Part shown: piece by piece, positions 53,038 to 61,524 of the stretch | Layout: each line of letters begins with the position of its first letter | Numbering within the stretch: the stretch's first letter is position 1 | Assembly (NCBI RefSeq): GCF_016595675.1 | Contig: NZ_JAENJH010000010.1 | Span: 62,001-126,000 of the forward strand | From: Prauserella cavernicola | Lineage (GTDB): Bacteria; Actinomycetota; Actinomycetes; Mycobacteriales; Pseudonocardiaceae | Length of the DNA stretch: 64,000 nt | Reading direction: 5' to 3' | The notes under the pieces: model-generated | The model's input: the letters and a program-made list of their open reading frames with translations, nothing else | The model's database searches: none | Told to the model about the DNA's origin: nothing | Made by a program: the position numbers and the translations under genes

Positions 53038-53778
53038 ATGGATCGTGAGGACGCAGAACTGCCGGACGCCATCGCCAGAGCCCTCCCGCTGTTGCGCGAC
53101 GCGCCGCGGGCGCCGGACGTCAGCCGTGGCTACCTCGACCTCCTCGGCTCGACGGCGCACGAACCACCGGGCCCGGTCCAGGCGCTGTGGGAGTCCTCCG
53201 CGGGCACGGCCGGCTACGACGCCGCGCAGGGACTGGGGCGGCGGATCTTCTCCTCACTGCGGCCGCCCGCAGGGGCGCTGCGCCTGCCTCAGGGAGGGTT
53301 CGCGCTCGACGTGGGGTCCGGCCCTGGCGGGGTCACGGCCCAACTCGGACGCGTCGTCGGCCCCGACGGGCTGGCGCTGGGCGTCGACGTCTCGGAGTCC
53401 ATGCTGGCGAGGGCCGTGCGTGCGTACGGATCGCCCAACGTGGGTTTTCTGCGCGCCGACGCGCGGCGGCTGCCGTTTCCCGACGGGACGGTGGACGCCA
53501 TCACGTGCCTGGCCGTGTTGCAGCTGATCCCCGAACCGCTCGCGGTGGTGGCGGAGCTGATGCGCGTGCTCGCGCCGGGCGGCAGGCTCGCGATCATGGT
53601 GCCGAGCCCCGGCGGCAGGCTCACGTCGCGCCTGGGCGGGCTCGTCGCGGAGCCCGCGGGCGTGCGACTGCTGACCGGTGACGAGCTGGCCGAGACGCTG
53701 CACGCGAGCGGCGCCGCCACGGTGCACACGCGGCAGCAGAGCTTGGTGCTGAGGGTCCTCGCGAGGAAGGCGGTCTGA
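53038..53778 (+). CDS. SAM-dependent class I methyltransferase
   Basis: 246 aa, ATG 53038; TACTGT lies 8 bp upstream, so the message may be leaderless. SAM-binding motif LDVGSGPGG at 90-98, acidic motif II GVDVSESML, motif III RADARRLPFPDGTVDAITCLAVLQ and APGGRLAIMV. It resembles the Methyltransf_11/UbiE-type small-molecule enzymes; substrate unknown. The first 80 residues are an extra helical cap. Divergent from the CYTH gene with 68 bp between. Confidence 0.88.
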   Translation: MDREDAELPDAIARALPLLRDAPRAPDVSRGYLDLLGSTAHEPPGPVQALWESSAGTAGYDAAQGLGRRIFSSLRPPAGALRLPQGGFALDVGSGPGGVTAQLGRVVGPDGLALGVDVSESMLARAVRAYGSPNVGFLRADARRLPFPDGTVDAITCLAVLQLIPEPLAVVAELMRVLAPGGRLAIMVPSPGGRLTSRLGGLVAEPAGVRLLTGDELAETLHASGAATVHTRQQSLVLRVLARKAV

Positions 53779-53780
53779 GT

Positions 53781-53818
53781 CCGACAACAGGACATGTCTT
53801 GACAAGACTTCTTGTCGG
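53781..53818 (+). promoter_or_regulatory. Nested palindromes in the HTH-VOC-SRPBCC promoter
   Basis: GACAAGA-CT-TCTTGTC (53801-53816) is a perfect 7-bp inverted repeat containing a TTGACA -35 start at 53799. It is nested in an outer CCGACAA (53781-53787) / TTGTCGG (53812-53818) pair, with GACATGTC between. The site lies 15 bp before the regulator ATG and is a likely operator for autoregulation. Confidence 0.6.
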
Positions 53819-53833
53819 TGAAACCGTGGCCGC

Positions 53834-54433
53834 ATGCACGAAGTCGCGGTGATCGAGGACCCCGAGGCGGCCGAGGTCTCACTGGACCCGGTGCGCGCCA
53901 GGCTGCTCGCCGAGCTGGCGGAGCCCGGTTCGGCCAGCACGCTCGCCCAGCGCATCGGCCTGCCCCGGCAGAAGGTGAACTACCACCTGCGCGCACTGGA
54001 GCGGCACGGTCTGGTCGAGCTGGTCGAGGAACGGCGCAAGGGCAACGTCACCGAACGCGTCCTGCGGGCGAGTGCGGCGTCCTACGTGATCTCGCCGAAC
54101 GTCCTCGGCGCCGTGCAGCCCGATCCCGAGGACTCGCCAGACAAGCTGTCCGCTCGCTGGCTGCTGGCGCTGGCCTCACGGATGGTGCGCGAGATGGGCG
54201 AGCTCATCACCGGTGCCACCAAGGCGCGCAAGCGTTTGGCGACGTTCGCCGTGGACGGCAAGGTCCGCTTCGCCTCCGCCGCCGACCGCGCCGCGTTCGC
54301 CGACGAACTGGCCGCCGCCGTCACTGGCCTCGTGTCGAAGTACCACGACGAGAACGCGCCCGGCGGCCGAGACCACCGGATCGTCGTCGCCGTGCACCCC
54401 TGCGCCGAGGGTGTCACGAAGGAGACCCCATGA
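53834..54433 (+). CDS. ArsR-like helix-turn-helix regulator
   Basis: 199 aa. N-terminal winged helix (LDPVRARLLAELAEPGSASTLAQRIGLPRQKVNYHLRALERHGLVELVEERRKGNVTERVLRASAASYVI). The C-terminal half is helical, with Lys-rich KARKRLATFAVDG and ADELAAAVTGLVSKYHDENA. No metal motif is visible. ATGA overlap with the VOC gene makes a three-gene operon with a VOC and an SRPBCC protein, a combination commonly found in actinobacteria. Confidence 0.85.
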   Translation: MHEVAVIEDPEAAEVSLDPVRARLLAELAEPGSASTLAQRIGLPRQKVNYHLRALERHGLVELVEERRKGNVTERVLRASAASYVISPNVLGAVQPDPEDSPDKLSARWLLALASRMVREMGELITGATKARKRLATFAVDGKVRFASAADRAAFADELAAAVTGLVSKYHDENAPGGRDHRIVVAVHPCAEGVTKETP

Positions 54434-54837
54434 GGATCAACCTCACGAGCGTGCTGGTGGACGACCAGGACAAGGCGCTGGACTTCTACACCGGCGTGCT
54501 CGGCTTCGTGAAGAAGAACGAGTTCCCGGCCGGCGGGGCCAAGTGGCTGACCGTCGTCGCGCCCGACGGGCCCGGCGACGTCGAGCTGCTGCTCGAACCC
54601 GACGCCAACCCCGCCGTCGTGCTCGACGGCAGGCCGGCCGCGCAGGTCTACAAGAAGGCGCTGTACGACGCCGGCATCCCGTGGACGACGTTCACGGTCG
54701 ACGACGTGCCCGAGGAGTACGAGCGGCTGCGATCGCTGGGCGTGCGGTTCCAGGGCGAACCCGCGTACACGGGCGAGGTCGCTTCCGTCGTCTTCGACGA
54801 CACGTGCGGCAACCTGATCATGATCGTGTCGGGCTGA
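54430..54837 (+). CDS. VOC-family (glyoxalase/bleomycin-resistance-like) protein
   Basis: 135 aa, two beta-alpha-beta-beta-beta units (INLTSVLVDDQDKALDFYTGVLGFV; second ending FDDTCGNLIMI). A metal-dependent lyase, dioxygenase or ligand-binding role is possible; substrate unknown. Translationally coupled to the preceding regulator. Confidence 0.88.
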   Translation: MRINLTSVLVDDQDKALDFYTGVLGFVKKNEFPAGGAKWLTVVAPDGPGDVELLLEPDANPAVVLDGRPAAQVYKKALYDAGIPWTTFTVDDVPEEYERLRSLGVRFQGEPAYTGEVASVVFDDTCGNLIMIVSG

Positions 54838-54846
54838 GGGGGCCAC

Positions 54847-55602
54847 GTGAGCGAGCGGCGCAGGCTGGAGAAGCGGATCGAGCTCGACGCCAGCCCCGAG
54901 GAGGTCTGGGAGGCGGTGTCGACCACCGCCGGGCTCTCGGTGTGGTTCGTGCCCCACCAGGCCGACGAGTCGGGTGAGGTCTCCGCCGATTTCGGCGACG
55001 GCAACACGCAGGCGGGCAAGGTTCTCGCGTGGGAAGAGGGCAGGCGCGTCGTCTACGGCGGCCCTGACGACGAGTCCGAGCAGACGGCCGCCGTCGCGCT
55101 CGAGTTCCTCGTCGAGGGCAGGGACCGCGGCGGCACCGTGCTCCGTTTCGTCCACAGTGGATTTGCGGGGGACGAGGACTGGGCCGACGAGTACGGGCAG
55201 CACAGCAGGGGCTGGGACCTGTTCTTCCGCAACCTCGTCGCCTACTTCGAGCACTTCGCGGGTCTTCCCGTCACGGGTGCCGTGGCGACGGCGTTCACGG
55301 AGCTGGGCGGCGACGAGGTGTCCGACCGCCTGCACCGCGCGCTGGGCGTGGCGACGTCGGCGGCGCCCGGCGAGCGGGTCCGGCTCAGCCCGGCGGGGCC
55401 CGCGCCGGTCGACGGCGTGCTCGACGTGCGTGAGCCGGGCGTGCTGGGCGTCCGGTCCGCGGACGGCCTCTACCGGTTCCTCGGGCTCGGCGGCGGCACC
55501 CACCGCATGGTCAACGTGACGATCTACCGGTACGGCGCCGACGTCGACGGGGCCTCGCTGACGGGCTCGTGGCAGACGTGGCTCGACGGCGTCATGCGGT
55601 AA
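54847..55602 (+). CDS. SRPBCC/AHSA1-domain protein
   Basis: 251 aa, GTG start 9 bp after the VOC gene. The first ~145 residues are an Aha1-like START-fold domain (IELDASPEEVWEAVSTTAGLSVWFVP; RGWDLFFRNLVAYFEHFAG). The remaining ~100 residues are a further domain without clear assignment (GERVRLSPAGPAPVDGVL...LTGSWQTWLDGVM). Likely a ligand-binding or stress protein under the first gene's control. Confidence 0.85.
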   Translation: MSERRRLEKRIELDASPEEVWEAVSTTAGLSVWFVPHQADESGEVSADFGDGNTQAGKVLAWEEGRRVVYGGPDDESEQTAAVALEFLVEGRDRGGTVLRFVHSGFAGDEDWADEYGQHSRGWDLFFRNLVAYFEHFAGLPVTGAVATAFTELGGDEVSDRLHRALGVATSAAPGERVRLSPAGPAPVDGVLDVREPGVLGVRSADGLYRFLGLGGGTHRMVNVTIYRYGADVDGASLTGSWQTWLDGVMR

Positions 55603-55693
55603 TGCGGTGACTCCGACCCCGGCCTGAACGCCGAGGACCGCGAGTCACCTGATCGTGGCGTACGCTCGGGCGCCGGCTCAGGAAGGTGGTGTC

Positions 55694-56128
55694 ATGACGG
55701 GCAGGGATGCCGAGCTCATCCAGGAGGTCTGCGACACGCTCGTGGCCGCTGTGCCCGGCGGCTCCCGCCGCGTGCGGCTCCACGTGTGGGCCAGCGTCGT
55801 CGTCTTCCGGCTCGAGTTCTCGGTCGGCACCGCCGACGGGCAGGCCGCCTCCGTCGAGACGCCGCCCGAGCTCACGGGCACGCTGACCGAGCTGCGCCGG
55901 GAGATGTACGCGCCGGACAGGGGCACCTGGTTCTCGGCGTGGTTCGATCTGCGAGCCGGTGAGCCGCCTGAGGCCGGGTTCAACTTCGACCGCGACCCGC
56001 GCTGGCTGCCCGACGTTCCCGCCGCGGTGTTCGCCCGCGACCTCGAGTCGTTTCCCCGCGCCGACGAGTACATCCCGCGCTGGTTGCGGGAGCGGCTCGC
56101 CGAGGCCGCCGTCGCGCGGGCGAGCTGA
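55694..56128 (+). CDS. Small cytoplasmic protein, possibly YezG/DUF600 immunity-like
   Basis: 144 aa, ATG 55694 with GGAAGG upstream. RGTWFSAWFDLRAGEPPEAGFNFDRDPRW and DLESFPRADEYIPRWLRERL recall the C-terminal pattern of YezG/DUF600-type immunity proteins, which counter nuclease toxins. No toxin gene adjoins it, so it would be an orphan. The assignment rests on memory of the motif and is tentative. Confidence 0.5.
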   Translation: MTGRDAELIQEVCDTLVAAVPGGSRRVRLHVWASVVVFRLEFSVGTADGQAASVETPPELTGTLTELRREMYAPDRGTWFSAWFDLRAGEPPEAGFNFDRDPRWLPDVPAAVFARDLESFPRADEYIPRWLRERLAEAAVARAS

Positions 56129-56134
56129 CCCGTG

Positions 56135-57247
56135 CTAGTCGTCGTCCACTGAGGACTGCTCGTCGGGCTCGGCCTTCGGTGGCGGTCTCGGGGGCCTCGC
56201 GGCGAGCAGCACGCCGATCCAGCGGTTGTTCGGGTCCACGTCGATGAGCAGGGCCTTGGCCATCAGCGTCAACGGGATGGCCAGCAGCGCACCGAGTGGC
56301 CCGATCGCCCACGCCCAGAACACCAGCGCGAGGAACGACAGAGTGACGCTGATGCCCACCGCGTCACCGACGATCTTGGGCATCACCACGCTCTCCACCA
56401 CGAAGTTGATCGCGATGTAGAGCACGATCACCAGCAGCATCGTCCCGGGACCGCCCTCGAGCAGTGCGAGCAGCGCGGGCGGTACCAGGCCGAGTACGAA
56501 ACCGATGTTGGGCACGAAGTTCGTGATGAACGCCAGCAGTCCCCACACGAACGCCAGCGGGATGCCCAGCACCAGCAGCAGGATCACGTCGAAGAACGCG
56601 GTGACGAGCCCGAACGCCGTGGTGACCCACAGGAACCTGCGGGTGCCCGAGGCGAACGACGACAGCGCCGTCACCACGTCGCCGCGCTCACCGGCGATCC
56701 CGGTGAGCCTGCTGCGAAAGCTCACCGCGTCCATGCCCATGAACAGCACCACGAGCACGATCAGCAGCAGGTCGGAGGCGACACTGGCGACCTGGCCGAG
56801 CACGTTCTGCAGCACGCCGACCACGCTGCCCAGGTCGAGCTGGGCCAGCGCGTCCTGGATCTGGGTCTGCTGGATGCCGAGGCGCTGGAGCAGATCCGTG
56901 ACCTGGTCGACGAGTGCGTTGAACTGGTCGCTGTAGGCGGGCAGCTGCCGCACCAGCTCGGCGACGGCGAACGCGAGTGAGCCCGCCAGCAACGCGAGCA
57001 GCAGGTACGCGGTGAGGATGCCCGCCGTCGCCGCGAGCCACGCGGGAACACCGCGACGCCGCAGCCACGAGACGACGGGGCTCACGGCGAGCGTGAGGAT
57101 CAGCGCGAGGAAGACCGGGCCGAGGATCCCGCCCAGGCTGCGGATGCCCGCGACCACCACCACGAGCGCGGCCATCCCGACGAGCACGACGAGCCCCCGC
57201 GGCAGCGGCAGCCCCGCCTTTCCCGAGCTCGCCGGCTCGGTCACCAC
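56135..57247 (-). CDS. AI-2E family transporter (PerM/TqsA-like permease)
   Basis: 370 aa, GTG 57247. About eight membrane helices: paired helices near the N-terminus, a long outer segment (~110-150, QLPAYSDQFNALVDQVTDLLQRL), and later FITNFVPNIGFVLGLVPPALLALL and YIAINFVVESVVMPKIVGDAVGIS, which are signatures of the family. Substrate unknown. The last ~40 residues are charged and Pro-rich. Its start overlaps the DUF2237 stop by 7 bp. Confidence 0.9.
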   Translation of the reverse strand: MVTEPASSGKAGLPLPRGLVVLVGMAALVVVVAGIRSLGGILGPVFLALILTLAVSPVVSWLRRRGVPAWLAATAGILTAYLLLALLAGSLAFAVAELVRQLPAYSDQFNALVDQVTDLLQRLGIQQTQIQDALAQLDLGSVVGVLQNVLGQVASVASDLLLIVLVVLFMGMDAVSFRSRLTGIAGERGDVVTALSSFASGTRRFLWVTTAFGLVTAFFDVILLLVLGIPLAFVWGLLAFITNFVPNIGFVLGLVPPALLALLEGGPGTMLLVIVLYIAINFVVESVVMPKIVGDAVGISVTLSFLALVFWAWAIGPLGALLAIPLTLMAKALLIDVDPNNRWIGVLLAARPPRPPPKAEPDEQSSVDDD

Positions 57248-57630
57248 AACCCGCTGGGATCAGCGGGTACGTCGACGGCGTGTTCCTGCAGTGCGCCGAG
57301 GGGGATCACGTCGGTCGCGCGTTCGTGCGTCGAGGCCAGCACGACGGGCGGCGCGTGACCCGCCTCGTACGATTCGAGCCACCTGGCGGCGCACACGCAC
57401 CACCGGTCGCCGGGAACCAGCCCACGGAAGCCGTACTCGGGTCTCGGGGTGACGAGGTCGTTGCCCGTCGCCTTCTGGTGCGCGAGGAACTCCGCCGAGA
57501 CGACCGCGCAGACGCTGTGATTGCCGAGGTCGGCGGGTCCGGTGGTGCAGCAGCCGTCGCGGTAGAACCCCGTGAGGGGATCGGTGCCGCAGGGCTCCAG
57601 GTTCCCGCCGAGCACGTTGCGATCGGTCAT
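57241..57630 (-). CDS. DUF2237 family protein
   Basis: 129 aa. NVLGGNLEPCGTDPLTGFYRDGCCTTGPADLGNHSVCAVV and PGDRWCVCAARWLES are the Cys-rich signatures of DUF2237, a small cytoplasmic family of unknown function. Overlaps the AI-2E transporter start by 7 bp, suggesting one transcript. Confidence 0.9.
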   Translation of the reverse strand: MTDRNVLGGNLEPCGTDPLTGFYRDGCCTTGPADLGNHSVCAVVSAEFLAHQKATGNDLVTPRPEYGFRGLVPGDRWCVCAARWLESYEAGHAPPVVLASTHERATDVIPLGALQEHAVDVPADPSGLW

Positions 57631-57690
57631 GGCCCCAGCCTGGCACGTGTGCCGCCGATGCGGCAGTGGTTTCCCGCCCGTTCGGACGCG

Positions 57691-58293
57691 CTAACGCCAG
57701 GCGAACACCGGCTGCTCGAACCCGGCGACCCGCGTGGTCCTGCCGCGCAGGACGAGCTCGCGGAACTGGTGCAGCACGGCGCCGGTGGGGGCGTGCAACA
57801 GCGTGTCGAGCACCGGCAGCTGAATGACGGGCCGGTCGGACTCGGGGATGTGCACGAACCGCGCGTCCACGTCGAGCTCGGCCAGCGAGAGGAACACCAG
57901 CCTGGCGACCTCGTCGGGGTTGGGGCTGGTCGCGGGCTCGGCGCCGGCCCACAGCACCACGGGCGTGATGACGTAGCCCGAGCGCGTCACGTAGTCGTCG
58001 AGCCTGCCGAGCACGTGGTCGGGGCCGAGCTCCACGCCCAGCTCCTCGTGCAGCTCCCGCAGCGCCGCTGTCACGGCGTCCTCGCCCTCGTCGAGGCGAC
58101 CACCCGGCAGCGCCCACTGGCCCGCGTGCGCGCGCAGCGTGGGTACGCGCCTGGTGACCCACACGCCCTGTTCGCCGTCGCGTTCGACCAGCGTGATCGC
58201 GACGGCGGCGGCGCGCTTGCCGTTCGCCGGTTCGCGGACCGAGGGAAACGCGTTCAGTGCTCCGGCGACCTCGCTGCGAACGACCTGCGGCAT
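57691..58293 (-). CDS. Nudix hydrolase
   Basis: 200 aa. Complete Nudix box at 65-87 (G65-x5-E71-x7-R79-E80-LHEELGV). The N-terminal region ([24 protein letters not shown]) resembles CoA/NUDT7-type diphosphatases, but no distinct UPF0035 motif is seen. TACGAT lies 6 bp before the ATG: leaderless. Divergent from an SDR gene with 29 bp between. Confidence 0.88.
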   Translation of the reverse strand: MPQVVRSEVAGALNAFPSVREPANGKRAAAVAITLVERDGEQGVWVTRRVPTLRAHAGQWALPGGRLDEGEDAVTAALRELHEELGVELGPDHVLGRLDDYVTRSGYVITPVVLWAGAEPATSPNPDEVARLVFLSLAELDVDARFVHIPESDRPVIQLPVLDTLLHAPTGAVLHQFRELVLRGRTTRVAGFEQPVFAWR

Positions 58294-58299
58294 CCGGCC

Positions 58300-58305
58300 A
58301 TCGTA
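58300..58305 (-). promoter_or_regulatory. -10 element of the Nudix gene
   Basis: TACGAT on the minus strand, 6 bp before the ATG at 58293; no Shine-Dalgarno. Confidence 0.4.
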
Positions 58306-58322
58306 AGGGCATACTCGGGCAC

Positions 58323-59054
58323 GTGAGCGGACTTGTGATCATCACCGGGGGCAGCAGGGGTATCGGCGCGGCGACCGCGCGGCTGCTCGCGGCGCACGGC
58401 TGGGACGTCTGCGTCGGCTATCGCGATGAGGCCGACGCCGCCGAGAAGGTCGCCGCCGACTGCAGGGCGCACGGCGTCGAGGCGCTCGCGCTGCGGGCCG
58501 ACGTCGCGGTGGAGTCCGACGTCGTGGAACTGTTCGACCAGGCGCAACACCGGCTCGGGCCGGTGCGCGGCCTCGTGAACAACGCCGGTGTCGTGGCCCC
58601 GCAGTCGCGGGTCGCCGACCTCGACGCGGCCCGCATCGAGCGCGTGCTGTCGGTCAACGTGCTGGGCGCGTACCTGTGCGCGAGGGAGGCCGTGCGGCGG
58701 ATGAGCGACGGTGCGGCGATCGTCAACGTCTCGTCGCGAGCGGCCGTGCTCGGCGCGCCGGGGGAGTACGTGGACTACGCGGGGGCCAAGGCCGCGGTCG
58801 ACGCGCTCACGGTGGGGCTCGCCAAGGAGGTCGCGGGCGACGGGATCCGGGTGAACGCGGTCCGGCCGGGGCTCATCGAGACCGAGATCCACGCCAGCGG
58901 CGGGGAGCCGGGGCGCGTCGCGCGGCTCGGGCCGTCTGTGCCACTGGGCAGGGGCGGACGGGCGGACGAGGTGGCCGAGGCGATCCGGTTCCTGCTCTCA
59001 CCGTCGGCGTCGTACGTGACAGGCACGATCGTGGACGTCAGCGGCGGGCGCTGA
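58323..59054 (+). CDS. SDR-family oxidoreductase
   Basis: 243 aa, GTG 58323. NAD(P)-binding TGGSRGIG at 8-15, LVNNAGV, catalytic Ser in NVSSRAA, and YVDYAGAK holding the YxxxK tyrosine and lysine. C-terminal [14 protein letters not shown] and [13 protein letters not shown]. Similar to FabG-like 3-oxoacyl or glucose dehydrogenase types; substrate unknown. Unlike the SDR at 45.9-46.7 kb, it is intact. Confidence 0.92.
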   Translation: MSGLVIITGGSRGIGAATARLLAAHGWDVCVGYRDEADAAEKVAADCRAHGVEALALRADVAVESDVVELFDQAQHRLGPVRGLVNNAGVVAPQSRVADLDAARIERVLSVNVLGAYLCAREAVRRMSDGAAIVNVSSRAAVLGAPGEYVDYAGAKAAVDALTVGLAKEVAGDGIRVNAVRPGLIETEIHASGGEPGRVARLGPSVPLGRGGRADEVAEAIRFLLSPSASYVTGTIVDVSGGR

Positions 59055-59101
59055 GGACGTTCAGGGCTCCACTGTGGAGCAGGCTGACCAGGAGCGGCGG
59101 T

Positions 59102-59353
59102 TCAGCGTCTGGCGACGAACGTGCCCTTCGACTTCAGCGTCTGCACCAGGCCACGGTCGCGCAGGATCTGGGTCGCCTTGCGGACGGTGTCCAGCGCGAC
59201 GCCGTACTCCTCGGACAACGCCCGCTCGCCGGGCAGTCTGCTGCCGGGGGCCCACTCGCCGTTCTCGATCAGGCCGACCAGGTGCTCGGCGAGCAGCTCG
59301 TACTCGTACCCCGTTTTGTTCTCGGGGTTGTACTTCTTGGCGGGACCGCTCAT
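59102..59353 (-). CDS. Short GntR-family regulator without effector domain
   Basis: 83 aa from ATG 59353. Only the winged helix is present (YELLAEHLVGLIENGEWAPGSRLPGERALSEEYGVALDTVRKATQILRDRGLVQTLKSKGTFV). Full GntR proteins carry a further ~150-residue effector domain. Such minimal forms occur in actinobacteria, some in integrative elements. TAAGGT lies 7 bp before the ATG (leaderless). Confidence 0.88.
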   Translation of the reverse strand: MSGPAKKYNPENKTGYEYELLAEHLVGLIENGEWAPGSRLPGERALSEEYGVALDTVRKATQILRDRGLVQTLKSKGTFVARR

Positions 59354-59360
59354 ACAGCGA

Positions 59361-59366
59361 ACCTTA
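59361..59366 (-). promoter_or_regulatory. -10 element of the GntR gene
   Basis: TAAGGT on the minus strand, 7 bp before the ATG at 59353; no Shine-Dalgarno. Confidence 0.4.
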
Positions 59367-59448
59367 GAACGGTCCTGAGCTGCACGAAGTGGCAGAACGC
59401 GGGGTAGCGCGCTAGGGTGCGGCACTTCTGGCGCCGCCGAGAACGACA

Positions 59449-59477
59449 GCTGCCCGGCATCGTGGGTGCCGGGCAGC
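59449..59477 (-). terminator. Hairpin terminator downstream of the IclR gene
   Basis: An 11-bp perfect stem, GCTGCCCGGCA / TGCCGGGCAGC, with a 7-nt loop, 30 bp past the IclR stop and ahead of the GntR promoter. There is no clear T tract on either side. Confidence 0.55.
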
Positions 59478-59506
59478 CGCGGGGTAGTGACACCGCGACC
59501 CGCCGG

Positions 59507-60349
59507 TCAGGCGGGCGTCTGGTCGAGCTGGAGGTCTGCGATCGGGTTGGTGGTGATCTGCTCGGCGACGTCGAGCAGCTTCTTGGCCGCCTTCTCCACG
59601 TCCTTGAGCGTGAACCGTGCCGACGGCGCGCTGATGCTCAGAGCGGCGGGCAGGTGGGTACCGAGCAGTGGCGCCGCGATGCACCGTCCGTCGGGAGCGT
59701 TCTCGCCGTTGTCGACGGCGTAGCCGAGCCTGCGCACCTTGGCGAGCTCGTCCACATAGGCCTCGATGGAGGTGATCGTGTTGTCGGAGTGCTGTTCCAT
59801 TCCGGTGCGTTGCAGCAGGTCCCGCAGGCGGGCCTCGGGCAGCCGCGAGGCGATCGCCTTGCCGAGCGCCGTGGAGTGCAGCGGGTCGCGGTCGCCGCGC
59901 GAGGCCGCCGAGCGGACCTTGTGCCTGCTCTCCACGATGTCCACATAGATCACGTGGTCGCCGTCGAGGATGCCGAGGTTGGCGGTCTCCTCGAACTCGT
60001 CGCGCAGTTCCTCGAGCCACGGTCTGGCCCGTTCGCGCAGCACCTCGAGGTGGCGCGACTGCATGCCGACGAACCCGAGGCCGAGGCGGTACAGGCCAGT
60101 CTGTTCGTCACGCTCCACGTAGCGGTGAGCCTCGAGCGTCCACAGATAACGGAATGCGGAGGATTTCGGTAGTTCGGTGGCCTGTCCGACTTCGATCAGG
60201 GACACCCCGTCGATCGAATTCTGCAGCAGGTTCAGAATCGAGCAGACGCGTTCCACCGCGCGAACCGTGTAGTCCCGCTCTTCGCCGATGGAAGCCTCGT
60301 CCGAGTTCCCGTTCTGCCCCTGGTTCCTTCGCCGTGGCAGCGTGCTCAC
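59507..60349 (-). CDS. IclR-family transcriptional regulator
   Basis: 280 aa, GTG 60349 with GAGGGGA. A ~25-residue basic disordered N-terminus is followed by the winged helix (RAVERVCSILNLLQNSIDGVSLIEVGQATELPKSSAFRYLWTLE). The GAF-like effector domain has LGILDGDHVIYVDIVES, LHSTALGKAIASRLPE and YAVDNGENAPDGRCIAAPL. It probably controls a catabolic gene elsewhere, since no enzyme gene adjoins it. A TAGGCT -10 candidate lies at 60383-60388. Confidence 0.92.
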   Translation of the reverse strand: MSTLPRRRNQGQNGNSDEASIGEERDYTVRAVERVCSILNLLQNSIDGVSLIEVGQATELPKSSAFRYLWTLEAHRYVERDEQTGLYRLGLGFVGMQSRHLEVLRERARPWLEELRDEFEETANLGILDGDHVIYVDIVESRHKVRSAASRGDRDPLHSTALGKAIASRLPEARLRDLLQRTGMEQHSDNTITSIEAYVDELAKVRRLGYAVDNGENAPDGRCIAAPLLGTHLPAALSISAPSARFTLKDVEKAAKKLLDVAEQITTNPIADLQLDQTPA

Positions 60350-60919
60350 TTCCCCTCAGAAAATCGGACCGGACATTTCAGAAGCCTAGCGCGTCTCACC
60401 TGGTGAAGCAGGGGGCCAGCAGGTGGGAACGATGGTGTGCCGAGCGCGGCCCTGCGAGTGGTCCGACCACGTGGCGGGCCTGCCAGGCTCCTGGTAGTGA
60501 GGCTCGTCCGGCCGACGTCTTTCTGTTGCCGTGGCTCAACTCCGCGACGTGCGCCGGTCTGGTCGGCGGAGGTCGCCGCCGGATCGGGTGATGGAGGGCG
60601 GCGGTGCCCGACCGTCGTCGCCGGCCCGGACGAGGACACTCCACATGAGACGATCGGCGCCTGCGGGGAGTTCGACTCGGCCGGGTCCGCGCCGTTCGCC
60701 GCCACCTCGGCTACGCGTGGGGTCGCCGCCATCAAGGCTGCCGCGGCGCCAGTGTGGACGGGTGGTCGAACTGAAAAACCGACTGTTGGACCGGTCCAAT
60801 GGCCGCGAGTAAACTTCTCGACGCGGTGACTGTCGCGAATGCGGCCTCGTCAGCGCGCGTGATGCGCGTTTGACTCAGCAGGACGCGTTTCGCAGGTGAA
60901 CCACTGGTCGTACTCGCGA

Positions 60920-60943
60920 TTCATTGAATGAACTATTCATTTC
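60920..60943. repeat. Overlapping TTCATT/AATGAA palindromes
   Basis: TTCATT-G-AATGAA (60920-60932) is a perfect 13-bp palindrome. The AATGA half pairs again with TCATT ten bases later, giving three alternating half-sites in an AT-rich island. It looks like an operator cluster but has no attached gene. Confidence 0.45.
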
Positions 60944-61122
60944 TGGGTGGGGGCCGGGCATGTGCCATGAGAGGGCGATCCGCAGCCGCGTCGGCGCGCG
61001 GGCGCTCTCGCGCGCGCTCTGTCGGACGGTCACGGTCGCCGAGTTGGAAATCCACGCACACCAAGGGATCTGGTCGGCCCCCTCGCCGCTGCGGTCAGGG
61101 GTGGAGCAGGTCGGAGTCCGAG

Positions 61123-61152
61123 CTCCTGCCGCGAGTGTTCTCGCGGCAGGAG
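61123..61152. terminator. 13-bp perfect hairpin in the gene-poor stretch
   Basis: CTCCTGCCGCGAG, TGTT loop, CTCGCGGCAGGAG. It has the geometry of an intrinsic terminator but no T tract on either side and no obvious gene to terminate. Confidence 0.45.
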
Positions 61153-61257
61153 TGGGTATGGCACAAGGCGTTGAAATCTGCAATTTGCTGATCGCAAACC
61201 ACACCCATTTGGTGGTACCAGCGGCCCCTGGGCCGAAAGACGCTAGCTTCGGAGGAG

Positions 61258-61524
61258 GTGAAGCGGGGAAAGCCGAGTCCCGATCGACACCCCGGGCGCG
61301 TTCATGATTCACAGACTTTCAAGCCGGTTCGAAAGATCTCGACCGACTGGGCCTGAGAGCGCGACGCCAGGGCGACGACGACCCGGCTCGACGACTGGGG
61401 ACGAGTTACCTCGGCTATCGAGGCGACGCTGTGCGATCTCGGCAGGTTCGTCGAGATCATCGAGAGCTACCTGGAGCAGGCCCACGCATGGGGAGTCTCG
61501 CGCCCGAGGCGGGCGCGAGTGTGA
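61258..61524 (+). pseudogene. Possible decayed small gene with an in-frame TGA
   Basis: After GGAGGAGGTG, the frame from GTG 61258 reads 32 codons (ending TFKPVRKISTDWA) to TGA at 61354. It then continues open for 56 codons (ERDARATTTRLDDWGRVTS, then ATLCDLGRFVEIIESYLEQ) to TGA at 61522. The second half has the amphipathic-helix character of real protein. No family recognised, so a nonsense-disrupted gene is only one reading. Confidence 0.3.

Noticed and set aside
60924-61307. 127-codon plus-strand frame in the gene-poor stretch
   Set aside because: No ribosome site or recognisable domain; it crosses the perfect hairpin at 61123-61152.
61354-61356. Selenocysteine reading of the in-frame TGA
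   Set aside because: No SECIS-like hairpin was recognised, the frame has no known family, and a nonsense mutation is simpler.
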